A stretch of 64,000 bases of DNA, taken from assembly GCA_016650295.1 (NCBI GenBank), contig JAENWA010000068.1, positions 1 through 64,000 on the forward strand. Direction: 5' to 3'. A program made the position numbers and the translations under genes. This document shows, piece after piece, positions 8,009 through 16,162 of this stretch. The notes under the pieces are model-generated. The model saw only the letters and a program-made list of their open reading frames with translations, searched no databases and was not told the origin of the DNA. The stretch's first letter is position 1, and each line of letters begins with the position of its first letter. The stretch comes from Desulfuromonadales bacterium (lineage in GTDB: Bacteria; Desulfobacterota; Desulfuromonadia; Geobacterales; Pseudopelobacteraceae).

Positions 8009-10438
8009 TTAGAATCCATCTATAAGACGTTGACGGGCTTTCCGTGCTTTATCGAGGGCATCAAACCAGTACTCTGCCAACAGAGGCCCTATCTCCGTCT
8101 CCACTACCTGCTTAAACCACTCTCTTCCATCTTCAATCGGATTTTCGAAGGGTGGTGTAACATAACTATGCCCTATACGGAATTGAGGGCCAAGACTAGT
8201 ATCTGCCGTTATTTCTTCGTTCAGCGACAGCATTCGTTTTTCAATTTCTTTCAATACCTCCAGATCAATTCCACACTGCTTATTAACCCAGTCCAGCCAA
8301 ATCTGCCCGAATTTTGGATCAAGATCAATGAACGCGAAGCGACGCCTTAACGCTAGATCTACGAGGGCAAGCGATCGATCAGCTATATTCATCGTACCAA
8401 TTACATAGAGATTTCCCGGAATATATACTCGTTCATTATCTGATCGGCGATAACATAATTCAATGGCTTCACTCGGAGTCCGCTTGTCGACCTCCAACAG
8501 AGTCAACATCTCACCGAATATCTGAGCTGGGTTACCTCTATTTATCTCCTCTATTACAATAACGTGAATCGCCGTATCATTTCGCGCAGAATTGATCATT
8601 TCCATAAAAGGTCCATCTACAAGGGATAGCTTTCCATCTCCGGAGGGCCGAAAGCCTCTAACAAAATCTTCGTAAGAGAGATTGGGATGAAATTGAACCG
8701 GGCGTACTTTGCTTTCACTGCGCTGTCCCATTAAAGCAAATGCAAGTCGCTTTGCAAGCCACGTTTTACCCGTGCCAGGAGGACCTTGGAGGATAATGTT
8801 CTTTTTAGTCCGAAGCCTCTCACGCATTTTTTCCAATTGCGTTCGCTCAAGGAAACATCCCTCTCTTAAGATGTCATCTATCGAATAAGTTTCTATAGGG
8901 GGTGCGATGATTTCTTCATCAGCCTCAGTGTCAACAACTACATTTTCATCTTCTCCACAAATGGTACTCGGGTGGATCAGTTCATAATTTCCTTTATTGT
9001 CTATGAAGTTGATAATTCCCTTGTCTCGAAAAATCTGTAATTGTCTTGCAAGGGTACTTTCAGGGGTGTTGTTGTTTGGAAATGCTTCGGTAAAAACAGA
9101 CAAGTATTGCAACAAGTCTTGAAACGAAAAAAATCTTGTTCCAGATTGGCTACAATGCTCATTTATGCATTTCAGGAGAAGTTCTTGCCATCCTTTTATA
9201 GGTGAGGCGGTATCCCCTTTATACATCCATGCTGCTAAGGACAGTTCTGGGAATGAGTGAACGGGGAACGCCTCCTCTCGAAAACGGGTCTCAAGCATTT
9301 CCAGAGTAGTTAAGTAATCGGATGAACTGCATCTCCCCTTGGGACCATTTTGACCAATCTGGATTCTTAGTTTTCCTTCTAAATACAAGCGAGATTGACT
9401 ATCAAGAGTCGGGAATATCCAAGGCCGTATCCAATAAAGCCCCATGGTCAAATTCCATCCTACACCATACCGTTGAGATACATCGTCATAGGCGTAAATA
9501 AAAGATGATCTTACATCGGGGTCCTCAGTTTCAGAAAACTGAATTGCGCTAGCAAAAATGCGCCATAGAGCATCAATGTCATCAGCCTTCCGGTCTTTTT
9601 CGTAACCAAAGAACCATGATTTCTGATTGTTCAGAATGGGAATTCCTTCAAATGATTCTGGAACAGACTCCACTACTCCCAGGAAAGCTGCTAACTCTTT
9701 TGCAATGCTTTTTCGGTTAGAGTCCGTAATGCCTCGATTAAATATCCCCATCGCGGTAAAAGGGCATATGTCTTTAAGCGGTCCAGTCGTGTTGTCAGAG
9801 AACTGATCTTGGAGATTTGAAAGTCCCTCTACTCGTCCAGCTATCCCGTGAATACCCGCGACAAGAGCCTCTCTATTATCTCTGAACTTCAGAAGCTTAT
9901 TTGCTATGTCTTCATAAAATCGTGCCCATTGAAAGCGGTGTTTTCCTGATGGGGCATCGCCAAAACGTTCTTTCCAGAACGGAGCATTACGAAACCTATC
10001 AATATCTTGCTGCTTATTATTAAAGGTGAAATCAATCAAAGCGTCTGTGGCCCAATCTCCAGGTACTACTCGCCAGATGGCCCTTTGATAGGTGAAAAAG
10101 TACCATTCTCGGGGTGGATCGACTTTTGTCCAATTAACCTTTACGTTACGACCATCACCAATATTTCCAGTGACCTCACCAATGGCTTTAATTGCCATAA
10201 CCGAGACAGTCTGCCCGCGATTATCAAAAGGAAGACCATGTTTTCGAGTATAGGTGGCTTTTATTGCAATCCTATCTCCGGGATTTATTGACTTCACAAC
10301 GTCAAAATATTTATCTTTAAAGCCGCTCTCCCAAATCCCATCATTCAGAAATCTTGTCACCTGGTCGTCAGTTCCACCATATGAAGCCCCAAGGAACCAG
10401 CATGCGCGAGATCCGGCACTATCTGAACTTGAACTCAT
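8009..10438 (-). CDS. mcrB: McrB-type AAA+ GTPase with N-terminal EVE-like modified-base reader domain
   Basis: The 809-residue motor subunit of a modification-dependent restriction system. Residues 11-125 (ACWFLGASYGGTDDQVTRFL, then NPGDRIAIKATYTRKHGLPF and EWYFFTYQRAIWRV) resemble EVE/YTH-type domains that flip out modified bases. A long middle region (170-420) is unassigned. Residues 430-490 look like a winged helix (LARQLQIFRDKGIINFID). The C-terminal AAA+ module has Walker A GPPGTGKT (552-559), Walker B VIVIEEINRGN (626-636), the McrB signature MNIADRS (683-689), and arginines in LALRRRF (695-701). McrB homologues use GTP. It is the first gene of the operon mcrB-mcrC-(NERD)-HIT fusion-HNH. 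Confidence 0.92.
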   Translation of the reverse strand: MSSSSDSAGSRACWFLGASYGGTDDQVTRFLNDGIWESGFKDKYFDVVKSINPGDRIAIKATYTRKHGLPFDNRGQTVSVMAIKAIGEVTGNIGDGRNVKVNWTKVDPPREWYFFTYQRAIWRVVPGDWATDALIDFTFNNKQQDIDRFRNAPFWKERFGDAPSGKHRFQWARFYEDIANKLLKFRDNREALVAGIHGIAGRVEGLSNLQDQFSDNTTGPLKDICPFTAMGIFNRGITDSNRKSIAKELAAFLGVVESVPESFEGIPILNNQKSWFFGYEKDRKADDIDALWRIFASAIQFSETEDPDVRSSFIYAYDDVSQRYGVGWNLTMGLYWIRPWIFPTLDSQSRLYLEGKLRIQIGQNGPKGRCSSSDYLTTLEMLETRFREEAFPVHSFPELSLAAWMYKGDTASPIKGWQELLLKCINEHCSQSGTRFFSFQDLLQYLSVFTEAFPNNNTPESTLARQLQIFRDKGIINFIDNKGNYELIHPSTICGEDENVVVDTEADEEIIAPPIETYSIDDILREGCFLERTQLEKMRERLRTKKNIILQGPPGTGKTWLAKRLAFALMGQRSESKVRPVQFHPNLSYEDFVRGFRPSGDGKLSLVDGPFMEMINSARNDTAIHVIVIEEINRGNPAQIFGEMLTLLEVDKRTPSEAIELCYRRSDNERVYIPGNLYVIGTMNIADRSLALVDLALRRRFAFIDLDPKFGQIWLDWVNKQCGIDLEVLKEIEKRMLSLNEEITADTSLGPQFRIGHSYVTPPFENPIEDGREWFKQVVETEIGPLLAEYWFDALDKARKARQRLIDGF

Positions 10439-10469
10439 GTATCACCTCTTTTTGAACTGCACAGCATAT

Positions 10470-10658
10470 TTAACTCCCACTCACCCCAACCCCCGCAACA
10501 ACAATCGGCATCTCGAACATAAACCCCAGATACGGCAACTTCCGCGCGGCCTTCTCGTAACTCATCATCCCCGAATAAACCGGCGGACGTTCACGCACCA
10601 CATTCACCCGCGCCCGCTGCCGCCCCAGAAAAAAGCGGAAAAAGCGAGACATCTCCAC
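10470..10658 (-). CDS. Small unrecognised reading frame
   Basis: A 62-codon frame (start MEMSRFFRFFLGRQRARVNV, end VVAGVGVSGS) lies between the YhcG-like nuclease and mcrB. It is arginine-rich at the start and hydrophobic at the end. It looks more G-rich than its neighbours by eye, and a GTGGAG precedes the ATG. I do not recognise it; it could be a genuine small gene, a leader or a fragment of a decayed gene. Confidence 0.3.
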   Translation of the reverse strand: MEMSRFFRFFLGRQRARVNVVRERPPVYSGMMSYEKAARKLPYLGFMFEMPIVVAGVGVSGS

Positions 10659-10745
10659 TATTCTTTGTTGTTATATTCTGTATCCCTACCACGAATCCGG
10701 CTCATATACCATGAACGCTAAACGGTGAACGCTAAACGGTAAACG

Positions 10746-11939
10746 TCATTTCTCATCCTGCTCGGCCAAATGAGCTTCAATCAACTTCCGTTCCCGCTCC
10801 AGTTCAATCTCTAATTCCTGTTCGGTTGGCAGGTACAGCATATACTTCGAAGCGAAAATCTGTTTGCGGTCACTCAGCACAGAATACTTTGCTACGGCTT
10901 CATTTTTTTTATCACAGAGGATTAGGCCGATAGTGGGGTTGTCGTCCGAAGCAGTGTATAAATCCTCAAACATACGGACATAGCCGTCCATCTGCCCTAC
11001 ATCCCGGTATGACAGCTCACCCATTTTAAGATCAATCAGCAGATAACACTTGAGGATACAGTTATAAAACACCAAATCAACATAGAGGTCGGTATCATCA
11101 AAGCGCATCCGTTTCTGGCGAGCGACAAAAGCGAAACCCCTGCCAAGCTCCAGAAGGAAGGTTTGCAGGTGGGTGATGATTGCGGATTCAAGCTGTTTCT
11201 CGTGCAACGTAGATACTTCCGACAACCCTAAAAACTCCAGGACATACGGATTTTTCAAGGTCTCAACGCTTTCCGTGCGTGGTACAATTTCCCGACGTGC
11301 AGTTTCAATCATTTTCTGCGGGTTCTGGCTTTTAAGAATTCGTTCGTAATACTGCGAATGTATCTGTCGTTCCAGCGACCGTTTATCCCAGCAGCATTGG
11401 ATGGCCTCCCGCTCATAGAAATCACGGGCATCCGGTTTGACAACCCGCATGAGTGCCCGATAGTGCGACCAGCTCAGGTGAGGATTGAAACAGGGAGCAG
11501 ATTCGTCACTCGCTGGGCGACCTTTTTGCGCTGTCACTGTCAATTTTCCACCCGTTGGGTGGAGAATTTGCTGATCACTCAATTTGCTACCCGTTGGGTA
11601 GCTTATTTCAGGCGGTGAAGGCAATTGGCTACCCAGTGGGTAGCTTTTCTTTTCAAGTCGGTCAGAATAGGTTGAATAAAACTGTCTAAAGTTTTTCAGG
11701 TTGGCCACTGAAAACCCCTGACTGTATTTTTGGGTCAGTTGCTTAGAAAGATTCTCAATCACCTGCTTGCCATATTCCGCCCGTTCATCGCCGCCTTGGA
11801 GTTCCTGAACAATTTCACGCCCGATCAGCCAATAGGCCGTCACCATGTTGCTGTTGACCGCTCTGACAACATTGGTGCGAGCCTGCTCCAGGATCAGGAC
11901 AACCCGATCAAGCAGGAAGTTTTCTTTTGGTTGTTTCAT
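10746..11939 (-). CDS. YhcG-like PDDEXK nuclease (DUF1016 family)
   Basis: A 397-residue protein with two modules. Residues 9-105 are the DUF1016 N-terminal domain (AYWLIGREIVQELQGGDERA, then KQLTQKYSQGFSVANLKNFR); residues about 190-370 are the nuclease domain with YVDLVFYNCILKCYLLIDLK, the last part supplying the D-x-K of the PD-(D/E)xK site. Family members are found with restriction-modification and other defence genes and in CLR/Card1-like contexts; a precise role is unproven. Unusually, the linker between modules (about 112-165) is expanded by three short repeats reading YPLGSQL, YPTGSKL and HPTGGKL, encoded by near-identical palindromes. The ATG at 11939 is the only sensible start. Confidence 0.88.
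   Translation of the reverse strand: MKQPKENFLLDRVVLILEQARTNVVRAVNSNMVTAYWLIGREIVQELQGGDERAEYGKQVIENLSKQLTQKYSQGFSVANLKNFRQFYSTYSDRLEKKSYPLGSQLPSPPEISYPTGSKLSDQQILHPTGGKLTVTAQKGRPASDESAPCFNPHLSWSHYRALMRVVKPDARDFYEREAIQCCWDKRSLERQIHSQYYERILKSQNPQKMIETARREIVPRTESVETLKNPYVLEFLGLSEVSTLHEKQLESAIITHLQTFLLELGRGFAFVARQKRMRFDDTDLYVDLVFYNCILKCYLLIDLKMGELSYRDVGQMDGYVRMFEDLYTASDDNPTIGLILCDKKNEAVAKYSVLSDRKQIFASKYMLYLPTEQELEIELERERKLIEAHLAEQDEK
11548..11644. repeat. Three short palindromes inside the YhcG-like gene
   Basis: Three near-identical palindromes with core CTACCCGTTGGGTAG lie at 11548-11562 (CCACCC variant), 11586-11602 and 11628-11644, spaced about 40 bases. Each one encodes the peptide pattern (Y/H)P(T/L)G(S/G)(K/Q)L in the same frame, so the spacing keeps the frame open. 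Confidence 0.85.
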
Positions 11940-11960
11940 GGGTTTGCCTTTTTAATGTTT

Positions 11961-12055
11961 CGTAGGGGCGACGCCAACGGCTCGCCCGCCTTTTGTTGCA
12001 ATATCCAACATTATTGCCGTTAGCACCAGGGCGACCCTCTGGGATCGCCCCTACG
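11961..12055. repeat. Inverted-repeat element with CGTAGGGGCGA ends
   Basis: A 95-base element in the 329-base gap 11940-12268 has perfect 11-base terminal inverted repeats (CGTAGGGGCGA at 11961-11971 and its complement at 12045-12055), with a second nested hairpin (GGGCGACCC...GGGATCGCCC, 12030-12051). No reading frame. It resembles small non-autonomous palindromic elements. Confidence 0.7.
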
Positions 12056-12072
12056 GAATTGGAAATATTTCA

Positions 12073-12262
12073 GGGACAATAAATATATTTAACCCCATGT
12101 CAACATTTCCTACTGAACACATCGGCTCCCATCCGTCCAATCTCTCAAACCTCAAACATCCACAACCATTCTCATACCGCAAACTCAATTTCAAGCCCAA
12201 TTTCCGGGGCATCCACCGGGGTCAGGGCATCCACCGGGGTCAGGTTTGACTTTCAGACATTC
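12073..12262. repeat. Dispersed repeat motifs shared with the pfkA region
   Basis: Two motifs here recur elsewhere in the window: GGGACAATAAATATATTT at 12073-12090 (17 of 18 bases match 49351-49368), and the CCGGGGTCAGG...TTTCAGACATTC block at 12234-12262 (also at 50990-51018). Immediately before the second, CATCCACCGGGGTCAGG occurs twice in tandem (12210-12226 and 12228-12244). Confidence 0.7.
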
Positions 12263-12268
12263 CTCATT

Positions 12269-12658
12269 CTAATCGGTTGACCACTTGGAACGCTTCGCCC
12301 GATAGGGAACTTTTCCCTCGGCAACATTCAATCCGGCTTGCGAATCAAACATCTCTTGCACACCCACATGCAACGCCCGCATAACCGCCTCCGGTTCACG
12401 GTCAATAACCTGCAGCAGAATCCGCGCCGGACCTTCAGGATGGCGGACACCCTGCTCCCAGTTGCGCACCGTTCTGGCGCTCAACCCGAACAGGGCGGCA
12501 AACCGGTCCTGTGATAATCCGAGCTTTTCGCGCAGATGCGTAATATCGACATCCGCAACGTTCACCTGATGTATCGTTCCCCGTGAAGCATCGCCATCCG
12601 CATACGCCAACGCATCTTCCATTCCTGCCATGATCTTTTCAAACGCTATCCGTACCAT
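12269..12658 (-). CDS. HigA-like helix-turn-helix antitoxin
   Basis: A 129-residue protein starting MVRIAFEKIMAGMEDALAYA with an XRE-type helix-turn-helix in the middle: ITHLREKLGLSQDRFAALFG followed by LSARTVRNWEQGVRHPEGPA. This is the C-terminal DNA-binding arrangement of the HigA/NadS group, which pairs with RelE-like HigB toxins. The start at 12658 places it four bases after the toxin stop (12663); the open frame further upstream overlaps the toxin gene and is not used. The order toxin then antitoxin is characteristic of higBA. It likely autorepresses the module. Its tail (after about residue 95) continues past the usual length and ends RAKRSKWSTD. Confidence 0.85.
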   Translation of the reverse strand: MVRIAFEKIMAGMEDALAYADGDASRGTIHQVNVADVDITHLREKLGLSQDRFAALFGLSARTVRNWEQGVRHPEGPARILLQVIDREPEAVMRALHVGVQEMFDSQAGLNVAEGKVPYRAKRSKWSTD

Positions 12659-12662
12659 ATTC

Positions 12663-13022
12663 TTACTCCCCGTACTTGCGGGCAAGCATTTTGGCTGCAT
12701 TGCCCAGCATATTCGTTTCCGCCCGTGTCAGGTTTGCCTGCTCGTTTTTGGCAAATACCGCCAAAAGGAACACTGGAACCCGTTCATTGTGAAAATAGTA
12801 GATGATCCGCACACCGCCGCTTTTCCCTCTACCACCGATGGCAAAACGCACTTTACGAATGCCTCCGCCACCGGGAACAATATCACCGCATTCCGGATTG
12901 GCAGCAATCATGTTTATTGCCCCGGTCCGCTCCTCATCGCTCATGCAGGATTTCGCATCGAGCATGAAGAAGCGGTTTCGACAACGGTTATCAACTCCGG
13001 CTTCATGAATATTATACCTCAT
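12663..13022 (-). CDS. RelE/HigB-like toxin
   Basis: A 119-residue toxin of the PF06296-like RelE family. The diagnostic run is SDEERTGAINMIAANPECGD, then IVPGGGGIRKVRFAIGGRGK, SGGVRIIYYF and AVFAKNEQANLTRAE, which lines up with toxins that pair with HTH antitoxins. Homologues normally begin with a short strand before SDEE, so the first 20 residues here (MRYNIHEAGVDNRCRNRFFM) may be partly changed; no clear ribosome site precedes the ATG at 13022. It precedes the antitoxin by four bases. Whether it is still active cannot be judged. Confidence 0.8.
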   Translation of the reverse strand: MRYNIHEAGVDNRCRNRFFMLDAKSCMSDEERTGAINMIAANPECGDIVPGGGGIRKVRFAIGGRGKSGGVRIIYYFHNERVPVFLLAVFAKNEQANLTRAETNMLGNAAKMLARKYGE

Positions 13023-13664
13023 TGAGTCATATTGACAACGAGATTCTAAACTTGGTTTGGATAACGTCCTTCACATTCAAAAAATCAACACCGCCCTGCC
13101 CTGTTTCCGGCCCCATGTTACGCTGCTGAACCAAATTTCCGGGTGCCCGGAAATTTGTGATAACTGTGTGATTTATAACACATCACATCAAAATAACGTC
13201 CAATTATTTTCCAACATCACATTATACTTTGGCACTGACTTTTCAACTCGTCCAACTCCTCAACTCATTACAAACCGCCACTTCTGCCGGCAGAATTTCG
13301 TCGTTAACCAGTTGAAATACAACAAAACACCATCAAAAATACGCCAATTTTTTTCAGCCAGTTGTAAGAAATCAGGGATACCTCCCAATTTCCTGATTCT
13401 ATAAATATCTCCAAGTTCAATCATTAACTATGAGTCCCGGTCTAAAACAAAAAAGCCGCCCAACCAGCATACTTCGCGGTTCAGCAGCTTTTTAAATACA
13501 TGCACTTTTCCCCAATCCCATCTCATCCCCTCACCTACAACATAAAAACCGCCTCATACTACCCCACCCTCACCTACCTGTCAAAGGATCATAACGGCAA
13601 TTATGAAGGATGAAATATGAATTATGAAAATAATCCTTCAGCCTTCATAATTCATACTTCCTAC
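13023..13664. other. Long AT-rich non-coding stretch with a hairpin repeat
   Basis: About 640 bases between the HigB-like toxin and the broken antidote gene contain no supported gene. Near the end is a hairpin made of the same heptad-type repeat as at 3794-4273 (arms AATTATGAAGG at 13599-13609 and its complement at 13642-13652). Frames of up to about 115 codons exist on the plus strand but have no ribosome site or recognisable content. Confidence 0.5.
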
Positions 13665-13898
13665 TTAAAATCCCCCCTGTTCCGGCGTCACACTCAGACG
13701 CAAACCAACACCATGCAGCAGATTGAACAATGTGCTGATTTCGGGATTCCCACGGTTGGACAGTGTACGGTAAAGGCTTTCCCTGTTCAGGTGCGCCTTC
13801 TCTGCCACGGCCTTCATGCCGCTGATAACGCCCAGAACGACCATGAACCCGGTCAAACACAGCACTCTGGTTCGATTGACCTCGTCGCGCTTGATCAA
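13665..13898 (-). pseudogene. C-terminal remnant of a COG3636-type addiction-module antidote
   Basis: The last 50 codons read GMKAVAEKAHLNRESLYRTL followed by SNRGNPEISTLFNLLHGVGL and RLSVTP, the helix-turn-helix half of 'probable addiction module antidote' proteins (about 100 residues). The N-terminal half of the family is replaced by MIKRDEVNRTRVLCLTGFMV, which does not fit, and no partner toxin is adjacent. It is therefore read as a decayed gene. Confidence 0.65.
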
Positions 13899-13950
13899 TC
13901 GGGTGTTCTGATCGGCAAGGGAGGTGTCACAGATTCAGGATTCATACTAA

Positions 13951-13990
13951 AGGGCGCGAGGAGGTTTGATAAAAACCTTCTCGCGCCCCT
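13951..13990 (-). terminator. Strong hairpin downstream of the OmpA-family lipoprotein gene
   Basis: Arms AGGGCGCGAGGAGGTTT and its near-perfect complement form a 16-pair stem around 13951-13990, starting about 40 bases after the stop at 14030 and followed on the minus strand by TTTAGTAT. It likely ends the lipoprotein operon. Confidence 0.75.
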
Positions 13991-14029
13991 GTTCATGTAT
14001 ATCTCACTTCCAGACTATTATCTGGCTGT

Positions 14030-15103
14030 CTATTTTTCACGTTCGATGACGATCTCGACGCGGCGGTTATTGGCGCGCCCTTCAGCTGAAGTGTTGTTGG
14101 CAATCGGGCTGCCTTCGCCCTGTCCGCGTGACTGGATGTGGTCGGCCGGGTAGCCGCTCTGTACGAGGTAATCGCGGACCGCGTCGGCCCGACGTTGCGA
14201 AAGACTCTGGTTGTATGCGTCGGAGCCCTGTGAATCGGTGTGCCCCTCGACGATAAGATTGCGTGCGCGGATCGCCAGCAGCGCCTTGGCCACCTGGTCG
14301 AGTTTTACCCGCGCCTGGGGCAGCAGGTTCGACTCGGCGGAGCGGAACAGGATGCTTCCGGAGAGCGTGAGGACCAGTCCGCGTTGCTCTTCCTTGAGCG
14401 AGGCGAGCGCGGCAAGTTCACCATACGCATCGGCCGTCCGTTTCTCGGAATCTCTCAGGTCCTGCTGCCCTTTGAGGATGTCGGCATCCGACTTGTCCTT
14501 GGCTGCCTGGAGCGCGACTTGCTTGTCAAGTTCAGCCTGTTTCTGCGCAGCCTGTTTTTCAAGTTCAGCCTGTATTCCGGCTGCCCGCCTCTCGGCATCG
14601 TTCAGGTCCATCTTGCCCTGCGCAATCGCGGCTTGCTGCATCCGGTAATCGGCATCCGATTTGTCCTTGGCTGACGTGAGCGCGGCCTGCCTGGCGTTTT
14701 CAGCCTGTGCGTCGGCTGTACGTTTCTCGGAGTCACTCAGGTCCTTCTTCCCCTGCAGTACCAACTCGGATTGTTTGGTCTGGAAATCGGTGTTCGCACT
14801 GTCTTTTCTTGCCTTTGAGGCGGCTATGGCTCCGATCGCCCCCGCCTGTTCGGACTTGCGCTGGGCAACGTACGCGAGATCCTTCGTTTTGTACGAATCC
14901 GGTTCTTTCCGGAAGGACTGCTCCGCCAGGTTGAGTGCATCATGGGCCTTATGTAATTCCGCCGGCGCGAGCTGCTGCGCCGGACCCTGACTCGCAGTCT
15001 GGTAGGCCGAACGGGCGTTGAGGAGTTCGTTGGGCGCTACGGTTGCGCAGCCTGCGAAGGCCGCAGCCATCGCGACCATGATAAAAAAGTGCATTGTTTT
15101 CAT
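14030..15103 (-). CDS. OmpA-family lipoprotein with DUF4398-like N-terminus and coiled coil
   Basis: A 357-residue outer-membrane lipoprotein anchored to peptidoglycan. The signal peptide ends with the lipobox FAGC (Cys19). Residues 25-110 resemble DUF4398 (LNARSAYQTASQGPAQQLAP, AHDALNLAEQSF). Residues 110-235 form a long Ala/Lys/Gln-rich coiled coil with repeats of KDLSDSEKRTADAQAE type. Residues 240-357 are an OmpA C-terminal domain with LTLSGSILFRSAESNL, VEGHTDSQGSDAYNQSLSQR and NNRRVEIVIE. An AGGGGAC precedes the ATG. It follows the smaller lipoprotein gene by 17 bases, so they form an operon. Confidence 0.93.
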   Translation of the reverse strand: MKTMHFFIMVAMAAAFAGCATVAPNELLNARSAYQTASQGPAQQLAPAELHKAHDALNLAEQSFRKEPDSYKTKDLAYVAQRKSEQAGAIGAIAASKARKDSANTDFQTKQSELVLQGKKDLSDSEKRTADAQAENARQAALTSAKDKSDADYRMQQAAIAQGKMDLNDAERRAAGIQAELEKQAAQKQAELDKQVALQAAKDKSDADILKGQQDLRDSEKRTADAYGELAALASLKEEQRGLVLTLSGSILFRSAESNLLPQARVKLDQVAKALLAIRARNLIVEGHTDSQGSDAYNQSLSQRRADAVRDYLVQSGYPADHIQSRGQGEGSPIANNTSAEGRANNRRVEIVIEREK

Positions 15104-15120
15104 GTAAGTCCCCTTTTGGG

Positions 15121-15486
15121 TTATCGGTTGTCTTTCCGGAGTTGGCGAGCACGCTCTACAGCTGCCATGGCTTCTGTCTTCTCGGCATCCTCGCGCGAGA
15201 GCGAGACAGCCAGCTCGGCATCGGCTTCAGACCGCATCAGCATCGAATCGGCCTTCTCTTTCTCGCCACTGGCGGCCAGCCTCTTGGCAGTTTCCAGTTC
15301 CTCCCTGGCCAGCAGCAAATGAAGCGAGGCTTGCGGCACTTTGGCCGCACCCGCCTCCTCTGCGGCACGGATACCCGATGTTGACGCCTCTGTGCGAAGC
15401 GGAACGTTAGCGCATCCTGCAACGATTCCGGTGGCCGCAATGACCACAGCGAACAGCATTATTCCTGTTTTTGATACGTGTTTCAT
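15121..15486 (-). CDS. DUF4398-type lipoprotein
   Basis: A 121-residue lipoprotein. The signal peptide ends at VAGC (Cys25). The mature part is an all-helical segment with ASLHLLLAREELETAKRLAA and AELAVSLSREDAEKTEAMAA, typical of DUF4398 proteins that occur next to OmpA-type lipoproteins. Function unknown; presumably periplasmic structural partner of the OmpA-family protein encoded 17 bases downstream. It is first in the pair. Confidence 0.85.
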   Translation of the reverse strand: MKHVSKTGIMLFAVVIAATGIVAGCANVPLRTEASTSGIRAAEEAGAAKVPQASLHLLLAREELETAKRLAASGEKEKADSMLMRSEADAELAVSLSREDAEKTEAMAAVERARQLRKDNR

Positions 15487-15654
15487 TGAATCCTCCTTTG
15501 TACCTGGTTAGTAGGCTGTCGTAATGGATCAATCCTGTTTTTTTCAACCTTGCTGTTTCTGATATGAGGTTGACGTGTGCAGCATGGCCTTCTGGATATC
15601 GCAACTAATGTGCCGGAAAATGGCTATGGCTTTCGGGATTGCAAGAGACTAATA

Positions 15655-15948
15655 TCAGGGGGAAATGGGGAGGATAACGTGTGTCATGAAGGAAAAGCCG
15701 CCAGCGGAATCCGTCATGCTTGACATAACTGCCGTATATGGTGGGCCACGTCGCGGCAAATATGTATCAAAAATAACGGCTTTCAGCTGGGCCACGAATG
15801 GGATACCTCTAAACCGGAACTCCTTTTCCAGGCATTCCTGATAGACCGGTTCAAAAAATCCGCATCCAATTACGCGGTATACCTCGAATATAGCTCCCTG
15901 AATTGCGTAGCATTCATCCTTTAAAAATAATCCGTTTTCCATTTTCAT
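15655..15948 (-). pseudogene. Truncated GxxExxY-family protein
   Basis: The first 55 codons match the GxxExxY family (PF13366): ECYAIQGAIFEVYRVIGCGF, FEPVYQECLEKEFRFRGIPF. The rest of the domain (the strand with Y-x-A-D-L-V) is missing, and after VAQLKAVIFDTYL the frame continues into unrelated sequence. The glycine of the usual GPG turn is changed to GCG. It is read as a broken gene. The family has no firm function. Confidence 0.65.
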
Positions 15949-16093
15949 GTCTTCGCCTAGAGGCGCCTACTTTTGGTCGTGGACAAGATTGGATTGTCTG
16001 GCGACACCAGTTGCAATTTGATTACATTCACCGAAGTTCCCGAATCTGTTTTTCAGTAGGGCGCTTTTTCGTGAGTGCCGGCATATATCGCAC

Positions 16094-16129
16094 AAAAAAA
16101 GGGAACTACCTGCCGGTATGTTCCCTTTT
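16094..16129 (-). terminator. Rho-independent terminator after holA
   Basis: AAAAGGGAAC and GTTCCCTTTT form a perfect 10-pair stem at about 16097-16129 with a 14-base loop; on the minus strand it is followed by a T run. It lies 34 bases after the holA stop and closes the leuS-lptE-holA operon. Confidence 0.88.
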
Positions 16130-16162
16130 CGTTAAACTGTATGCTTGAACAAGCTATTAGAA

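Noticed and set aside
13057-13404. Plus-strand frame of 115 codons in the AT-rich gap
   Set aside because: No ribosome site, low-complexity composition and no recognisable motif.
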